NCBI GenBank assembly: GCA_913061265.1
Contig: CAJXVS010000003.1
Span: 372,001 to 436,000 of the forward strand
DNA length: 64,000 nucleotides
From: an uncultured Halobacteriovorax sp.
GTDB taxonomy: Bacteria > Bdellovibrionota > Bacteriovoracia > Bacteriovoracales > Bacteriovoracaceae
Direction: 5' to 3'
In this document: positions 1 to 11,849 of the stretch, in pieces
Numbering within the stretch: the first letter of the stretch is position 1
How the letters are laid out: each line of letters begins with the position of its first letter
Program-made: the position numbers and the translations under genes
Notes under the pieces: generated by a model
Told to the model about the DNA's origin: nothing
Database searches by the model: none
Seen by the model: only the letters and a program-made list of their open reading frames with translations

Positions 1-1391
1 TTAGATTTGTCTATATTCTGAAGAAGTTTTTCTTCTAACTTATCTTTCACTTTATCTAACTCAAGAAGCTGTCCTTTCTTGATGCTATAAAGGTCTTCGA
101 TCTTATTAACCAAGCCTTTTAAAATCATTTCATCTAATCTTTTTGAACTTAGGTCATCAATTCCAATTTTTTGAATAAAATTTAGGATTGATTCTTTATT
201 CTTTCCGGGACAGTTTTCATTTACGCAAAGGATACGAATATCAACGATTTCGGTTTTCTCTGAACAAGAAGGACAGCTTGAAGGAACAGAAAAGGCTCCT
301 TTGCCATCTTTAGAAACTGATAAGAACTTTGGAATCACTTCACCAGAACGAACTATTTCAATTTCATCACCGACTTTCAAATCATTTTGTTTAACCATGC
401 CATAATTATGAAGAGTCACTCTAGAGATCTTTGCGCCACTTAATTCCACTGGTTCGACTTCAGCTACAGGAGTTAAGATTCCATTTCTAGAGACAGACCA
501 TTTTATTTCATTAATTTTCGTTTTCTTAGTGTCGCCTTGATACTTGAAGGCCATCTTGAATCTAGGATGATGGGCTGTGGCCCCTAATTCTTCGTGAAGA
601 GCTACTTCATTCAGACTTATAACAAGGCCATCTATTTGATATTCTCCAGTCGACATAAATTCTGCTGCAAAATCTAGTTCTTTCTTGAGGGAACTAAACT
701 TCTTATGCAATTTAAATTCTTCAGGAGTAAAACCATATTTCTTTAGGATATTCTCTTTTTCAAGTTCAAATTTAAGGACTTGTTTATCATCAATTAAATC
801 AAAGGCTCGAAATTCGATATAGCGGCATAGCTCTATGCTTTCTTTCCTAGAAATAAGGCCTGCTACTATATTTCTCTGAGATGTAGGTTTTTCTTGTCCA
901 ATGGTGACCATTTCTTCTGATAGGGTGTAAAAACTCTTTTCATCACAAAAGAGTTCACCTCGGATTTCAAGTTTATTTTTATTGGGAATTGTTTTTGGAA
1001 CCGTAGAGATCCATTTAACTTTTTCAGTAATGTCCTCACCAAAAGATCCATCGCCTCTAGTCTTAGCAATTAAAAGTTTTCCATCTTCATACTCAATCGA
1101 ACAACTAACTCCATCAATCTTCAATGTACTTACAACTGGCCTGTCTTCGATCCATTTTTCAAGGTCTTCAACCTTATAGGTTTTATTTAAAGAGAGCATC
1201 TTCGTTTTATGCTGAACCTTATTACCAGTTTGTGTCGAACCTACTATTTCAAGGGCAGCATTCTCAGGATCTATCTCTCTTAATTTTTCTTCGAGTTTAT
1301 CGTATTCAGAATCTTTAATTTCAGGGCGCCCCTGATAATACAAAGCTTTATGATGCATTATAAGGGATTCTAGTTCCTTAGTTTTTTCCAC
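1..1391 (-). CDS. ligA: NAD-dependent DNA ligase LigA (3' end cut by window edge)
   Basis: Seals nicks in duplex DNA using NAD+, joining Okazaki fragments and closing repair gaps in the cytoplasm. The translated minus strand shows the adenylation motif STLKIDGVS (lysine nucleophile in KIDG), the motif AKTRGDGSFGEDIT, and downstream a Cys4 zinc-finger region (CPSC ... CVNENCPG), all typical of bacterial LigA. The protein is open to the window edge, so about 463 residues are visible and the helix-hairpin-helix and BRCT domains are missing. I chose the GTG at 1389-1391 because a GGAG ribosome site lies a few bases upstream and the N-terminus then matches the Ia domain (HHKALYYQG, SEYDKL). It begins 12 bases after the stop of the outer-membrane gene and is probably cotranscribed with it. 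Identification is secure; the start is likely. Confidence 0.93.
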   Translation of the reverse strand, partial: MEKTKELESLIMHHKALYYQGRPEIKDSEYDKLEEKLREIDPENAALEIVGSTQTGNKVQHKTKMLSLNKTYKVEDLEKWIEDRPVVSTLKIDGVSCSIEYEDGKLLIAKTRGDGSFGEDITEKVKWISTVPKTIPNKNKLEIRGELFCDEKSFYTLSEEMVTIGQEKPTSQRNIVAGLISRKESIELCRYIEFRAFDLIDDKQVLKFELEKENILKKYGFTPEEFKLHKKFSSLKKELDFAAEFMSTGEYQIDGLVISLNEVALHEELGATAHHPRFKMAFKYQGDTKKTKINEIKWSVSRNGILTPVAEVEPVELSGAKISRVTLHNYGMVKQNDLKVGDEIEIVRSGEVIPKFLSVSKDGKGAFSVPSSCPSCSEKTEIVDIRILCVNENCPGKNKESILNFIQKIGIDDLSSKRLDEMILKGLVNKIEDLYSIKKGQLLELDKVKDKLEEKLLQNIDKS

Positions 1392-1403
1392 TTAATACTC
1401 CGA

Positions 1404-2873
1404 CTAAAATGTAAAAGTCGCTCCAACTTTAAAAGTATTCTCTTTTAGCTTTAAAGACTGGGCTGTGGTGTTGAACTTAGCTTTATTTGAAGTAACTTCA
1501 TAGGCACCTAGCAGTGAAATATTCGGGCTATAAGCAAAACTTCCACCAAACTCCATACCGTAACTAGAGGCTGAATCAGCAGGCCCATAAACAGTAACGT
1601 CTTCTTCAAAGCCTGCATTAAAGAGAAAAGATAGTTCCATATGAATACGATATTGTTTCTGAAGAGGCATGCTACCTCTTGCGCCCATTAGAAGACCTTT
1701 AAAGCCAAACTCTGTAAAACCATCGGCAATTTGAGTATCAAGGCCATAAGAATAACTTCCATAACCAATAAAACCATCTACCTGAGGTCCATAGAAATAC
1801 CCCATTGGTAAATACTTATATCCCATTCTAACTTCATACTTAGAAATTGTTGCAGAGTTACTATTATTAACTAGAGTTCCTTCTTCTTTTTTCAAACTGC
1901 CTAGTTTTCTTCCAATTTCTAAAGAGGCCCAATAGTTTCGAGTTGCCCAAATCTCACCAAAGAGATCTATACCTAATAGGAAGCCTTTTATTTTATTTTG
2001 TTGAGTAGAGATTGCAGTGGCAGAACCTGTACCTAAGTGAAAGAAAAGACCCATTCTCCCCATCTTTCCAAATTCATATTCGGAGGTATCATTATAGGTT
2101 TCTTGTTTTACAACTTCTTTCGTTTCTTTTTGGTCAAAGTTAATCCAGTCTTCTAAAGCTAATCTTTTATTACCTTCATAAATTGTCACCTTTCCTTGAG
2201 CCTGATTTTCAGCAACATGAAAGATCTTTCCTTCAGCAATCTTTTCTTTTTCCCAGTCCACGATTTCTTTTAAGAGAGGGTGTCTTTTTTTTCTAGTTGG
2301 TCTTTCTATAAAGAGTTTATCTCCTGGTCTTATCCCAGAAGCTTTTCCAAGGTCTATCGTAAATTGATTCCCTAAAACTCCAACTACTCTTGCATCATAA
2401 GGAATAGTCTTCTCAAACAAGGCTAACCAATTCTTTAAGGTCTGAACGATAACTGTTATGTCGTCAGTCTTAAGGATTGTTTTCTCACTGAAATAAATAT
2501 CATCTCCATTTTCGCCAATGACTTTAATCTGAAGCTCGGTACCTCTAGATTTTGTATCAATCCTAATCTTAATAAGACTCCCAGCTTTAGTTTTTTCGGA
2601 AAGGATTTTTAAAACTTCTGGGTTATCAAGGTAGGTGTCTAAGTTCTTTTTAAAATTTCCAAGGATGTCTAAGATTTCAGAGTTACTTTGGTAGTAACAC
2701 CAGTCCCCATTTTTTAGATATTTTTCTAAGTCTTCAAAAACTTTATAAGCAACTGCTCCACCAACAGTGTCCTTAATCGGTAGAAGCATACACCGTCTCA
2801 TGCTCTGGCCGGCGCTAACCTTGAGTGAAGCCAACATAAGAGTAATTGTTAATAAGTATTTGAAGTTATTCAT
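1404..2873 (-). CDS. Outer-membrane beta-barrel protein with an N-terminal periplasmic domain
   Basis: A 489-residue exported protein of unknown role. A signal peptide is clear (hydrophobic residues 6-20, cleavage near VSAG-Q). Residues about 20-165 look like a periplasmic alpha/beta domain. Residues about 165-200 (GVLGNQFTIDLGKASGIRPGDKL region) resemble the small beta domains found at the ends of FlgT- and CsgG-related proteins, a weak resemblance only. The C-terminal half alternates polar and aromatic residues as transmembrane beta strands do, and the protein ends in phenylalanine (GATFTF), the usual BAM recognition signal. The inferred architecture is a periplasmic sensor or adaptor fused to a small barrel. 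It lies upstream of ligA in the same direction; the divergent gene on the other side is a patatin. No family name can be given with confidence. Confidence 0.7.
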   Translation of the reverse strand: MNNFKYLLTITLMLASLKVSAGQSMRRCMLLPIKDTVGGAVAYKVFEDLEKYLKNGDWCYYQSNSEILDILGNFKKNLDTYLDNPEVLKILSEKTKAGSLIKIRIDTKSRGTELQIKVIGENGDDIYFSEKTILKTDDITVIVQTLKNWLALFEKTIPYDARVVGVLGNQFTIDLGKASGIRPGDKLFIERPTRKKRHPLLKEIVDWEKEKIAEGKIFHVAENQAQGKVTIYEGNKRLALEDWINFDQKETKEVVKQETYNDTSEYEFGKMGRMGLFFHLGTGSATAISTQQNKIKGFLLGIDLFGEIWATRNYWASLEIGRKLGSLKKEEGTLVNNSNSATISKYEVRMGYKYLPMGYFYGPQVDGFIGYGSYSYGLDTQIADGFTEFGFKGLLMGARGSMPLQKQYRIHMELSFLFNAGFEEDVTVYGPADSASSYGMEFGGSFAYSPNISLLGAYEVTSNKAKFNTTAQSLKLKENTFKVGATFTF

Positions 2874-2958
2874 ATAGAATGTTTCCTTTATAGAATTCTC
2901 TTTTATTTTATTACGGGAAACATGGACTGGAAATTAAGTCTATACACGCACCGCAACA

Positions 2959-2986
2959 TTGTTCAATTATCTATATTGATTATAAT
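2959..2986 (+). promoter_or_regulatory. Candidate promoter of the patatin gene (possibly leaderless)
   Basis: TTGTTC at 2959-2964, a 16-base spacer and a perfect TATAAT at 2981-2986. A transcript starting about seven bases after the -10 would begin at the GTG start codon of the next gene (2993), and no ribosome site is visible before that GTG. Confidence 0.5.
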
Positions 2987-2992
2987 AACTTA

Positions 2993-4168
2993 GTGTCCAG
3001 TATCTCGTTAGATTCATTTTCAAATAAAAAAGTCGCCCTAGTTCTCTCGGGTGGTGTCGCTAAAGCTGCCGCCTGGCATCTGGGCGTCGCGTTAGCATTA
3101 ACAGAACTAGGCTTTACCTTGAAGAATAATGACTCAAAGCCTAGTGAGTTTGAGATTGGAACATACGTAGGCTCCTCTGCTGGAGCCTTGATAAGTTTAT
3201 TTTTTGCAAGTGGCTTAACTCCGATGGATCTTATCGAAGCTCATCTCGATGGAAGCAACAGTAAGATCCGTCCTATTACCTATAGAGACATGCTAGCCCT
3301 TAAAAGGCCTATGAAAAACCCTCCAAAGGGAAAGAATTACGATCCCTTTGAAGGATTCCCAACCATGATAAAGAGGCTTTTGTCGCCTCTTATGGGTGTC
3401 TCAGGCTTATTCTCTACGACTGGTCTAAGAAACTATATTGAAGAGAACGTTATTATTTCGAACTCATTTGATGATTATAAAAGTGATTTATTCATAGTGG
3501 CTACACAGTTAGATCACTCTCGTAAGGTTATCTTTAGTAAGTATAACTACCCAAATCCTACACATGACAACACAGCCACTTATTATACTGATATTCCAGT
3601 TGTAGAAAGTGTTGCTGCGAGTATGAGCGTTCCGCCTTTCTATAGCCCTTATCCTGTAGTTAATCCGCATACAGGAAAGACTGACTACTATATCGATGGC
3701 GAAATTAGAGAAACTTTATCGACTCATGTTGGGGTGGATAATAATTGCGAGTACCTTATTAGTTCATGGACTCACACTCCTTATCATTTCTTTGATGAAG
3801 TAGGCTCACTCATCAACTACGGTCTTCCCGCCATTTGTACTCAATCGATTTATTTAATGATTCAAAAGAAGATAGTCTCGGCTAGAGCCAGGCACGACTC
3901 TTCAAAGGATATTATTGATACGGTGAACGATTATCTAAAGAAAGAGAAGTTTGAAAATATTCAACGAAAACAACTTATAAGCATCTTGGAACGTAAAATG
4001 AACTACAACCCAAATGTTAAGTTTATCGATATTTATCCAAAGCATAATAATTATAAGATATTCTTTCAAAATTCATTTTCTCTAAATCCAGAGAAGATGA
4101 GTCATTTAGTTACAGGTGGCTATAAAAGAACACTAGAGGTTTTTAAAAATAAAGAATGGGAAGAATAG
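2993..4168 (+). CDS. Patatin-like phospholipase
   Basis: A 391-residue serine lipid hydrolase of the patatin family. The sequence shows the oxyanion-hole stretch VLSGGVAKAAAWHLG, the nucleophile elbow GSSAG (G-x-S-x-G, residues about 60-64) and the DG dyad motif in YIDGEIRETLS, so the Ser-Asp dyad is intact. There is no signal peptide and no barrel, so it is likely cytoplasmic or exported by another route. In predatory bacteria such enzymes are plausible prey-lipid or envelope remodelers, but that is inference. The GTG start at 2993 is taken because no other start precedes the catalytic motif; it has no Shine-Dalgarno and sits where transcription should begin. The end overlaps the lytic transglycosylase gene by 13 bases, indicating cotranscription. 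Confidence 0.88.
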   Translation: MSSISLDSFSNKKVALVLSGGVAKAAAWHLGVALALTELGFTLKNNDSKPSEFEIGTYVGSSAGALISLFFASGLTPMDLIEAHLDGSNSKIRPITYRDMLALKRPMKNPPKGKNYDPFEGFPTMIKRLLSPLMGVSGLFSTTGLRNYIEENVIISNSFDDYKSDLFIVATQLDHSRKVIFSKYNYPNPTHDNTATYYTDIPVVESVAASMSVPPFYSPYPVVNPHTGKTDYYIDGEIRETLSTHVGVDNNCEYLISSWTHTPYHFFDEVGSLINYGLPAICTQSIYLMIQKKIVSARARHDSSKDIIDTVNDYLKKEKFENIQRKQLISILERKMNYNPNVKFIDIYPKHNNYKIFFQNSFSLNPEKMSHLVTGGYKRTLEVFKNKEWEE

Positions 4169-5523
4169 TATTAATAGTCGCTCTTTTATATTCAACAGTT
4201 TCATTCTCTTTAACACCAGAGAATTTCTTTCAAAATGATTTAGAAATCATCGAGCTTCTTGGAAACAAGATCAATGTAGCAAAGAATAATAAGGCCATTC
4301 CTTTTTCTATTAAAGAGGTGGATGCTATTCTTAATGATCCAAAATCACTGGTGTATAAAGATTTTAAAATTAAGGACTACTTTTACAAGGACGTGAAGTT
4401 TTGGTTCTATATTTATACTGTCTTTCATTCTCATCATGTTGTTATGCATGACAAAGAAAACTTAGCCTTAGTCTATGATGTTATTGAATATGAAGAACTC
4501 CGTAATAGCGATCTAAGTCATTACACAAAATTTGCCCTACAGTCTCGACTGACTGACGAGCGAATTAAAACGATTAGAAAAGACTTTGTTTACTTACGAA
4601 AGAACAAAGCCAAAACAAATAGTCAGAAAAAAATCATAGAGGCTCTAAAGAAAGTAGGCTTTAAGATTCCTAAACCATCTAAGAAAAGAACTAAGCTTTT
4701 TAAAGGTCTGGCCAAAAATCTTAGGACTCAAACCGGTCAGAAAGATAGTATTCAAACAGGAATAAACTCTTTTGAAATCTATAAAGAAACATTCTTTGAA
4801 TGGCTTACTTATTTCAAACTTCCTAAAGAGCTCGTTTGGATCAGCTTTCTTGAATCAAGTTTTAATGTAAAAGCCAAATCTAAGGTTGGAGCGACTGGTG
4901 TTTGGCAATTCATGAGAAGAATTGGTAAGTACTTTATGCCTTATGATAAACGTAAAGATGGAAGGTTAAGTCCAGTCATGAGTACCTTAGCTGCTTTTCA
5001 CCTTCTCCATCAGAATAAGAAGATCTTAAAGGGATGGGATTTAGCCATTCCTGCTTATAACTCCGGAACAAAACATCTTGTTAAAGCCAGACGAAAATTA
5101 AAAAAGAAACGCCCTTCTTTAGAAGAGATCTTAGAAAAGTATGACCATCCTCATATGGGTTTCGCTAGCAAGAACTTCTATAGTGAGTTCCTAGCCCTTA
5201 CTCATGCTATGGCCTATAGAGACCTCTTTTATAATGTTAAGAACCTAAAAACGTCTAAAAGAAAGATCAACGTCTTCTTAACAAAGTGTAAGATCAGAGC
5301 AAGAGATTTTAATCGAAAGGTAATAAAAAGGACGCCTCATACCCGTGATATGAATAAACATTTAAAATATAAGAAGCATTGGTATAAAAGAGGAACCATT
5401 CTCTTTAGTGATATTAATCTAACGAGTAAGAAATATCTTAAATTAACAAAAAAACAGTTAAGAAGAAAATATCCTAAGAATTATAAAGATTATTTAAAGG
5501 GTCATAGTTGTTCAACTAAGTAA
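4156..5523 (+). CDS. Membrane-bound/periplasmic lytic transglycosylase (SLT family)
   Basis: Cleaves the glycan strands of peptidoglycan with 1,6-anhydro product formation. An N-terminal signal (RIVLIVALLYSTVSFS) is followed by a basic helical region, then the SLT domain at roughly residues 215-330. That domain has the catalytic glutamate in WISFLESSFN, the following SKVGATGVWQFM and the AYNSGT motif, as in MltD/Slt70-type enzymes. No LysM repeats are seen; the C-terminus is lysine- and arginine-rich. It begins inside the 3' end of the patatin gene, and its own last 22 bases overlap the convergent 665-residue gene. The pairing with a phospholipase suggests a shared envelope-degrading job, which is inference. 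Confidence 0.88.
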   Translation: MGRIVLIVALLYSTVSFSLTPENFFQNDLEIIELLGNKINVAKNNKAIPFSIKEVDAILNDPKSLVYKDFKIKDYFYKDVKFWFYIYTVFHSHHVVMHDKENLALVYDVIEYEELRNSDLSHYTKFALQSRLTDERIKTIRKDFVYLRKNKAKTNSQKKIIEALKKVGFKIPKPSKKRTKLFKGLAKNLRTQTGQKDSIQTGINSFEIYKETFFEWLTYFKLPKELVWISFLESSFNVKAKSKVGATGVWQFMRRIGKYFMPYDKRKDGRLSPVMSTLAAFHLLHQNKKILKGWDLAIPAYNSGTKHLVKARRKLKKKRPSLEEILEKYDHPHMGFASKNFYSEFLALTHAMAYRDLFYNVKNLKTSKRKINVFLTKCKIRARDFNRKVIKRTPHTRDMNKHLKYKKHWYKRGTILFSDINLTSKKYLKLTKKQLRRKYPKNYKDYLKGHSCSTK

Positions 5524-7499
5524 GTTCCTTCTGAACAAAAACTTTGAGCAACCAATCTTCGACCATCAAGAAACTCTACTCGCATATTTATAACACCCTG
5601 ACCGGTGCCGATAAAGAAAGCATGCTTAGTAAGAATAGAAGGCTCTTCTGAAAGAACACCATCTTCATCTAAGTAATGAAGCTTAACTTCCATTGGACCC
5701 ACGCTATCTTCACCATCGTATAAGATCTCTAAAACAGGTTCAGACAGATTTAATTGAATCACGCATTGATATTCAAGGTTACCAATACCCTCAGCTCTTA
5801 GGATTGATTCAACAAAGCTATTACTTGGAAGAATTACGTAATTTGAAAGCCTCATACCTGCGAAGATCGTATCTCCAAGATGATCAAAGGCAAGATATGT
5901 ATTTGAACTAGCGACACCAGTATACTTAGGGAATTCAAAGGTATTAATCCCTAACTGTTTAGGTTTTTGCTCAGTCCCAAAGATATTAATTTGAGAAGCT
6001 GAAATTGTAAGCTCTTTTGCTTTTTTCGATAATGGATTGATCTCAAAGGCTTCAAATCTAAAAGCAAAGGGATCTCTTACTTGAAAGTATTCAAATGTAA
6101 CTTCGTTTTCTGCAAGAAAGGCTAGTTTTTCATGAGTAGCTCCATTAGAGTCCAAGAATCGAACAACGGCGTTACCTGGTTCTACACCTACATAAAGAAC
6201 ATATTTATATGAACCCTCTTGGGTAGTTACTTTAAAATCTTCACTCAAAAAAGTTCGAGCTTCAGATTTCTTGTCAATATCAACATCTATTCCTTTTTCG
6301 CCTAAGTCTAAAAGAAGGAATGATCCAAGGCCTTTCAATTCTTCTTTATCAAGAAGGGCATGCAGGGACTCTCTTTCTAATAAAGGAACTTCGAATAAAC
6401 CTCCTCCAAGATAGAGGGGAATTGAAGTTCTTGTGTTTACGAAATGTTCGCTTAAGAGAGTTCCGTGAATGTAATTTGATTGCTCAAGATTGGAGGTTAA
6501 TCTAAGAACACCTTCAGCTTCATCGTAAATTCTTTCATTCTTATCGTAATGAGGAACAAATTCGATGCCACTTACAGAATCCATTAATCCCTTATCTAAC
6601 TTAACACCTAAGGTGATAACCTCAGCCTCCATCATAATTGATTTGGCCTTGTATTTAGTAGGGTTCTCGTTCTTCTCTGGTTCTGGTGGTGTAATTACTG
6701 AATAACCACCAACTGTCTTAGGTTCTGTTCTCGCGACCTTTTTGGGAGCAGACTTCATCTCCCTTTCAATTGCTTTTAAGACTGCATTACTAATATCATC
6801 TTCTTTTTCTTCTTCTTGATAACTAAAGAAGACGAGGTCTTCTGTTCCTGATTTGTTAGCTTCTGGTTTCTTAGATGCGCGTTCAGTGGAAGATTGTACT
6901 AGTTTTACTAGATCTACTTCAGGTTGCTCGGCGACCTTTACTTTATTCTCATCTTTAAAAAAGTCGGCGTATGCGAGGATCTCCTCCCCAATACCAATTT
7001 CATCATAGAAGCTGCTCCAATTAATGGCCTCTTCTTTTCTTTCAACTACAATTTCTGGTGTATAGAAGTCTGATTGAAGGCTCAATGAAGATTTATCTTC
7101 TAGAACCAACCCAAAACTTAGTTCCTTAACTTTAAGGTTTTCAGCTAAAAGAACAGGATCTACTCCCTGAAAGTCTTTTTCGATTGGCTCAATAGGCAAA
7201 TAATCTAGATAAAAAAGAGAAGAAGCATTTGAATAAACTCTCTCGATACTATTTTCAAATTTTTTAATATCGTTACTCAGTTTTAAAGATCCACCTAAGA
7301 GATTTAAGCTTCTATTTGGCCTACTGAAAAGGAGTGGATATTTTATATGCTTGAACTTTTTAAATACTGATGCAACCGGGGTATTACCAATTGAGACTTC
7401 CCAGTTCAATGAAAAGTAACCTAAGAAACCTAGGCCAACTAAATAGACGGCCATGAAACTAATGAATGCTAAGATCAATTTTTTCAAATACTTATGCAT
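5502..7499 (-). CDS. Large envelope-anchored protein of unknown function
   Basis: I do not recognise this 665-residue protein. Residues about 7-30 form one hydrophobic segment (LILAFISFMAVYLVGLGFLG) after a short basic start, so it is either a signal anchor or an uncleaved signal with the rest in the periplasm. Residues about 190-275 are charged and low in hydrophobics (a linker rich in Lys, Glu and Pro). The remainder is beta-rich with acidic loops and no obvious catalytic motif. It converges on the lytic transglycosylase gene with a 22-base 3' overlap, and its 5' end is separated from atpC by the ATP synthase terminator, so it is a separate transcription unit. Homologues are likely limited to relatives of this organism. 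Confidence 0.6.
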   Translation of the reverse strand: MHKYLKKLILAFISFMAVYLVGLGFLGYFSLNWEVSIGNTPVASVFKKFKHIKYPLLFSRPNRSLNLLGGSLKLSNDIKKFENSIERVYSNASSLFYLDYLPIEPIEKDFQGVDPVLLAENLKVKELSFGLVLEDKSSLSLQSDFYTPEIVVERKEEAINWSSFYDEIGIGEEILAYADFFKDENKVKVAEQPEVDLVKLVQSSTERASKKPEANKSGTEDLVFFSYQEEEKEDDISNAVLKAIEREMKSAPKKVARTEPKTVGGYSVITPPEPEKNENPTKYKAKSIMMEAEVITLGVKLDKGLMDSVSGIEFVPHYDKNERIYDEAEGVLRLTSNLEQSNYIHGTLLSEHFVNTRTSIPLYLGGGLFEVPLLERESLHALLDKEELKGLGSFLLLDLGEKGIDVDIDKKSEARTFLSEDFKVTTQEGSYKYVLYVGVEPGNAVVRFLDSNGATHEKLAFLAENEVTFEYFQVRDPFAFRFEAFEINPLSKKAKELTISASQINIFGTEQKPKQLGINTFEFPKYTGVASSNTYLAFDHLGDTIFAGMRLSNYVILPSNSFVESILRAEGIGNLEYQCVIQLNLSEPVLEILYDGEDSVGPMEVKLHYLDEDGVLSEEPSILTKHAFFIGTGQGVINMRVEFLDGRRLVAQSFCSEGTYLVEQL

Positions 7500-7537
7500 A
7501 CATCTATTGTGCCTGAGCTTAGCAATTTTTCAATAGG

Positions 7538-7566
7538 TAAAAAAAAGGGGACCAAAAAGGTCCCCT
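7538..7566 (-). terminator. Intrinsic terminator of the atp F1/b operon
   Basis: On the minus strand a GGGGACC/GGTCCCC stem (7547-7553 with 7559-7565, five-base loop) is followed by a run of eight T. It lies just past the atpC stop. Confidence 0.9.
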
Positions 7567-7593
7567 AAATATTTCAAAAATTTAACAGTAATT

Positions 7594-8010
7594 TTACTTA
7601 GCAGAACCAAGTTGAACTCTAAGCTTTGATCTCTCAATCTTTCTAAAATACTTAGTACGTTCTTCATCAGTCAGAGAATCTTTAGACAGCATCTCTTCTG
7701 CATTCTTTTGCGACTTCTTAGCTCTTTCTACATCAATATCTTTATTTTCTTCAGATACTTGACTCAAAATAACTACTTTATCGTTTAAAACCTTACAAAC
7801 ACCTGCAGTAATTGTGAAGAAACGATCCGCATCACCTGATCCACCGAAGACACTAAGCTCACCTGTAGCTAACTTAGTTACGATATGAGTATGGTTTTCT
7901 AGAACGTTAATCTGTCCACCTTCCGTTGGAATCAACAATGACTCCGCAGGAAGATTTTTAGCGACTACTTTATTAGGTGTAAGAATATCTACAGTATAAT
8001 GATTAGACAT
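7594..8010 (-). CDS. atpC: F1F0 ATP synthase epsilon subunit
   Basis: Central-stalk subunit that joins gamma to the c ring and restrains ATP hydrolysis. The 138-residue product has the N-terminal beta-sandwich signature (LTPNKVVAKN, ESLLIPTEGGQINVLENHTHIVTKL) and a helical C-terminal hairpin (about residues 90-135), which is the usual length. It is the last gene of the minus-strand operon, 9 bases after atpD and followed directly by the terminator. Confidence 0.95.
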   Translation of the reverse strand: MSNHYTVDILTPNKVVAKNLPAESLLIPTEGGQINVLENHTHIVTKLATGELSVFGGSGDADRFFTITAGVCKVLNDKVVILSQVSEENKDIDVERAKKSQKNAEEMLSKDSLTDEERTKYFRKIERSKLRVQLGSAK

Positions 8011-8019
8011 AATAATTCC

Positions 8020-10309
<2,290 letters not shown>

Positions 10310-10322
10310 TTCTAGTCCTTAC

Positions 10323-11831
10323 TTAGAATCCTTTAGAAGAAACAAAGTCATTTACGACAGATGTTAACTTCGAAGCACTATCATCAGAGATTGCACCATC
10401 ATTAGTGATAGCGTTAACAAGTTCTGAATGCTTATTTTTAACATGATCAAGTAGATCAGATTCAACTTCCCCAACTTTATTAACAGGAACTCTATCAAAG
10501 AGACCCTTAGTTGCAGCAAAGAGACCCATAACTTGGTCAATAACTTCTAGTGGTGAGTACTGAGCTTGCTTAAGAAGTTCGACAAGTCTTTCACCTCTTG
10601 ATAGCTGAGCTTGAGTAGCTTCATCTAAGTCTGATCCAAAAGCTGCAAAGGCTGCTAATTCACGAAACTGAGCAAGATCAAGACGAAGAGTACCAGCAAC
10701 TTTTTTCATTGCTTTAATCTGAGCGGCACCACCAACTCTTGATACTGAAAGACCAACGTTAACCGCCGGACGAATACCAGAATTAAAAAGATCAGCTTCA
10801 AGATAAATCTGACCATCAGTAATTGAAATCACGTTAGTCGGAATATAGGCAGAAACGTCACCTTCTTGAGTTTCAATAATAGGAAGTGCAGTCATTGATC
10901 CAGCACCTAGATCGTCAGAAACCTTACAGGCCCTTTCTAATAATCTAGAGTGAAGATAGAAAACATCCCCAGGGAAAGCTTCACGTCCTGGAGGACGACG
11001 AAGAAGAAGTGACATCTGACGATAAGCTTGTGCTTGTTTTGTTAGATCATCATATACGATAAGAGCATGCTTACCTTGGTCTCTATAAAACTCACCCATT
11101 GTACAACCAGTATATGGAGCAAGAAATTGTAGAGGCGCTGGGTTTGAAGCGGTTGCAGAAACGATGATTGTATAATCCATCGCCCCTGATTCTTTAAGCT
11201 TCTGATGTACCTGACGAACTGTTGAGTTTTTTTGCCCAATAGCTACGTAGATACAAACAACGTCTTTACCTTTTTGATTAATAATAGTGTCGATTGCAAC
11301 AGCAGTCTTACCTGTCTTACGGTCACCAATAATAAGCTCACGTTGACCACGTCCAATTGGAATCATTGAATCAATCGCTTTAATACCAGTTTGAAGTGGC
11401 TCATGAACTGATTTTCTCCCTAGAATACCAGGAGCTTTAACTTCAACTCTTGAAGACTTTTCAGCTTTAATTTCGCCCTGACCATCAATTGGCTCACCAA
11501 TTGCGTTCACAACTCTACCAAGAAGAGCGTCACCAACAGGAACTTCAACAATCTTCTCAGTTCTCTTAACAGTACTACCTTCTCTAATTTGAACATCATC
11601 ACCAAGAACAGCAACACCAACGTTGTTTGATTCAAGGTTAAGAACCATACCTTTTGTACCAGTTTCAAATTCAACTAGTTCACCGGCCATAACATTTTTA
11701 AGACCAAAGACACGAGCAACACCGTCACCAATTGTTAGTACGGTACCTACTTCATCTACTTGAAGACGAGTTTCAAAGTTTGAAATTCTGTCTTTAATGA
11801 TGCTGGTAATTTCTTCAGGATTCATCGACAT
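10323..11831 (-). CDS. atpA: F1F0 ATP synthase alpha subunit
   Basis: Non-catalytic nucleotide-binding subunit of the F1 hexamer. The 502-residue sequence has the P-loop GDRKTGKTA, the alpha-specific [23 protein letters not shown]-type region (seen from about residue 280) and [11 protein letters not shown] near residue 370. Size and motifs are normal. It is the fourth gene of the operon, 18 bases after atpH. Confidence 0.98.
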   Translation of the reverse strand: MSMNPEEITSIIKDRISNFETRLQVDEVGTVLTIGDGVARVFGLKNVMAGELVEFETGTKGMVLNLESNNVGVAVLGDDVQIREGSTVKRTEKIVEVPVGDALLGRVVNAIGEPIDGQGEIKAEKSSRVEVKAPGILGRKSVHEPLQTGIKAIDSMIPIGRGQRELIIGDRKTGKTAVAIDTIINQKGKDVVCIYVAIGQKNSTVRQVHQKLKESGAMDYTIIVSATASNPAPLQFLAPYTGCTMGEFYRDQGKHALIVYDDLTKQAQAYRQMSLLLRRPPGREAFPGDVFYLHSRLLERACKVSDDLGAGSMTALPIIETQEGDVSAYIPTNVISITDGQIYLEADLFNSGIRPAVNVGLSVSRVGGAAQIKAMKKVAGTLRLDLAQFRELAAFAAFGSDLDEATQAQLSRGERLVELLKQAQYSPLEVIDQVMGLFAATKGLFDRVPVNKVGEVESDLLDHVKNKHSELVNAITNDGAISDDSASKLTSVVNDFVSSKGF

Positions 11832-11849
11832 TTTAAACCTCTATTATAT

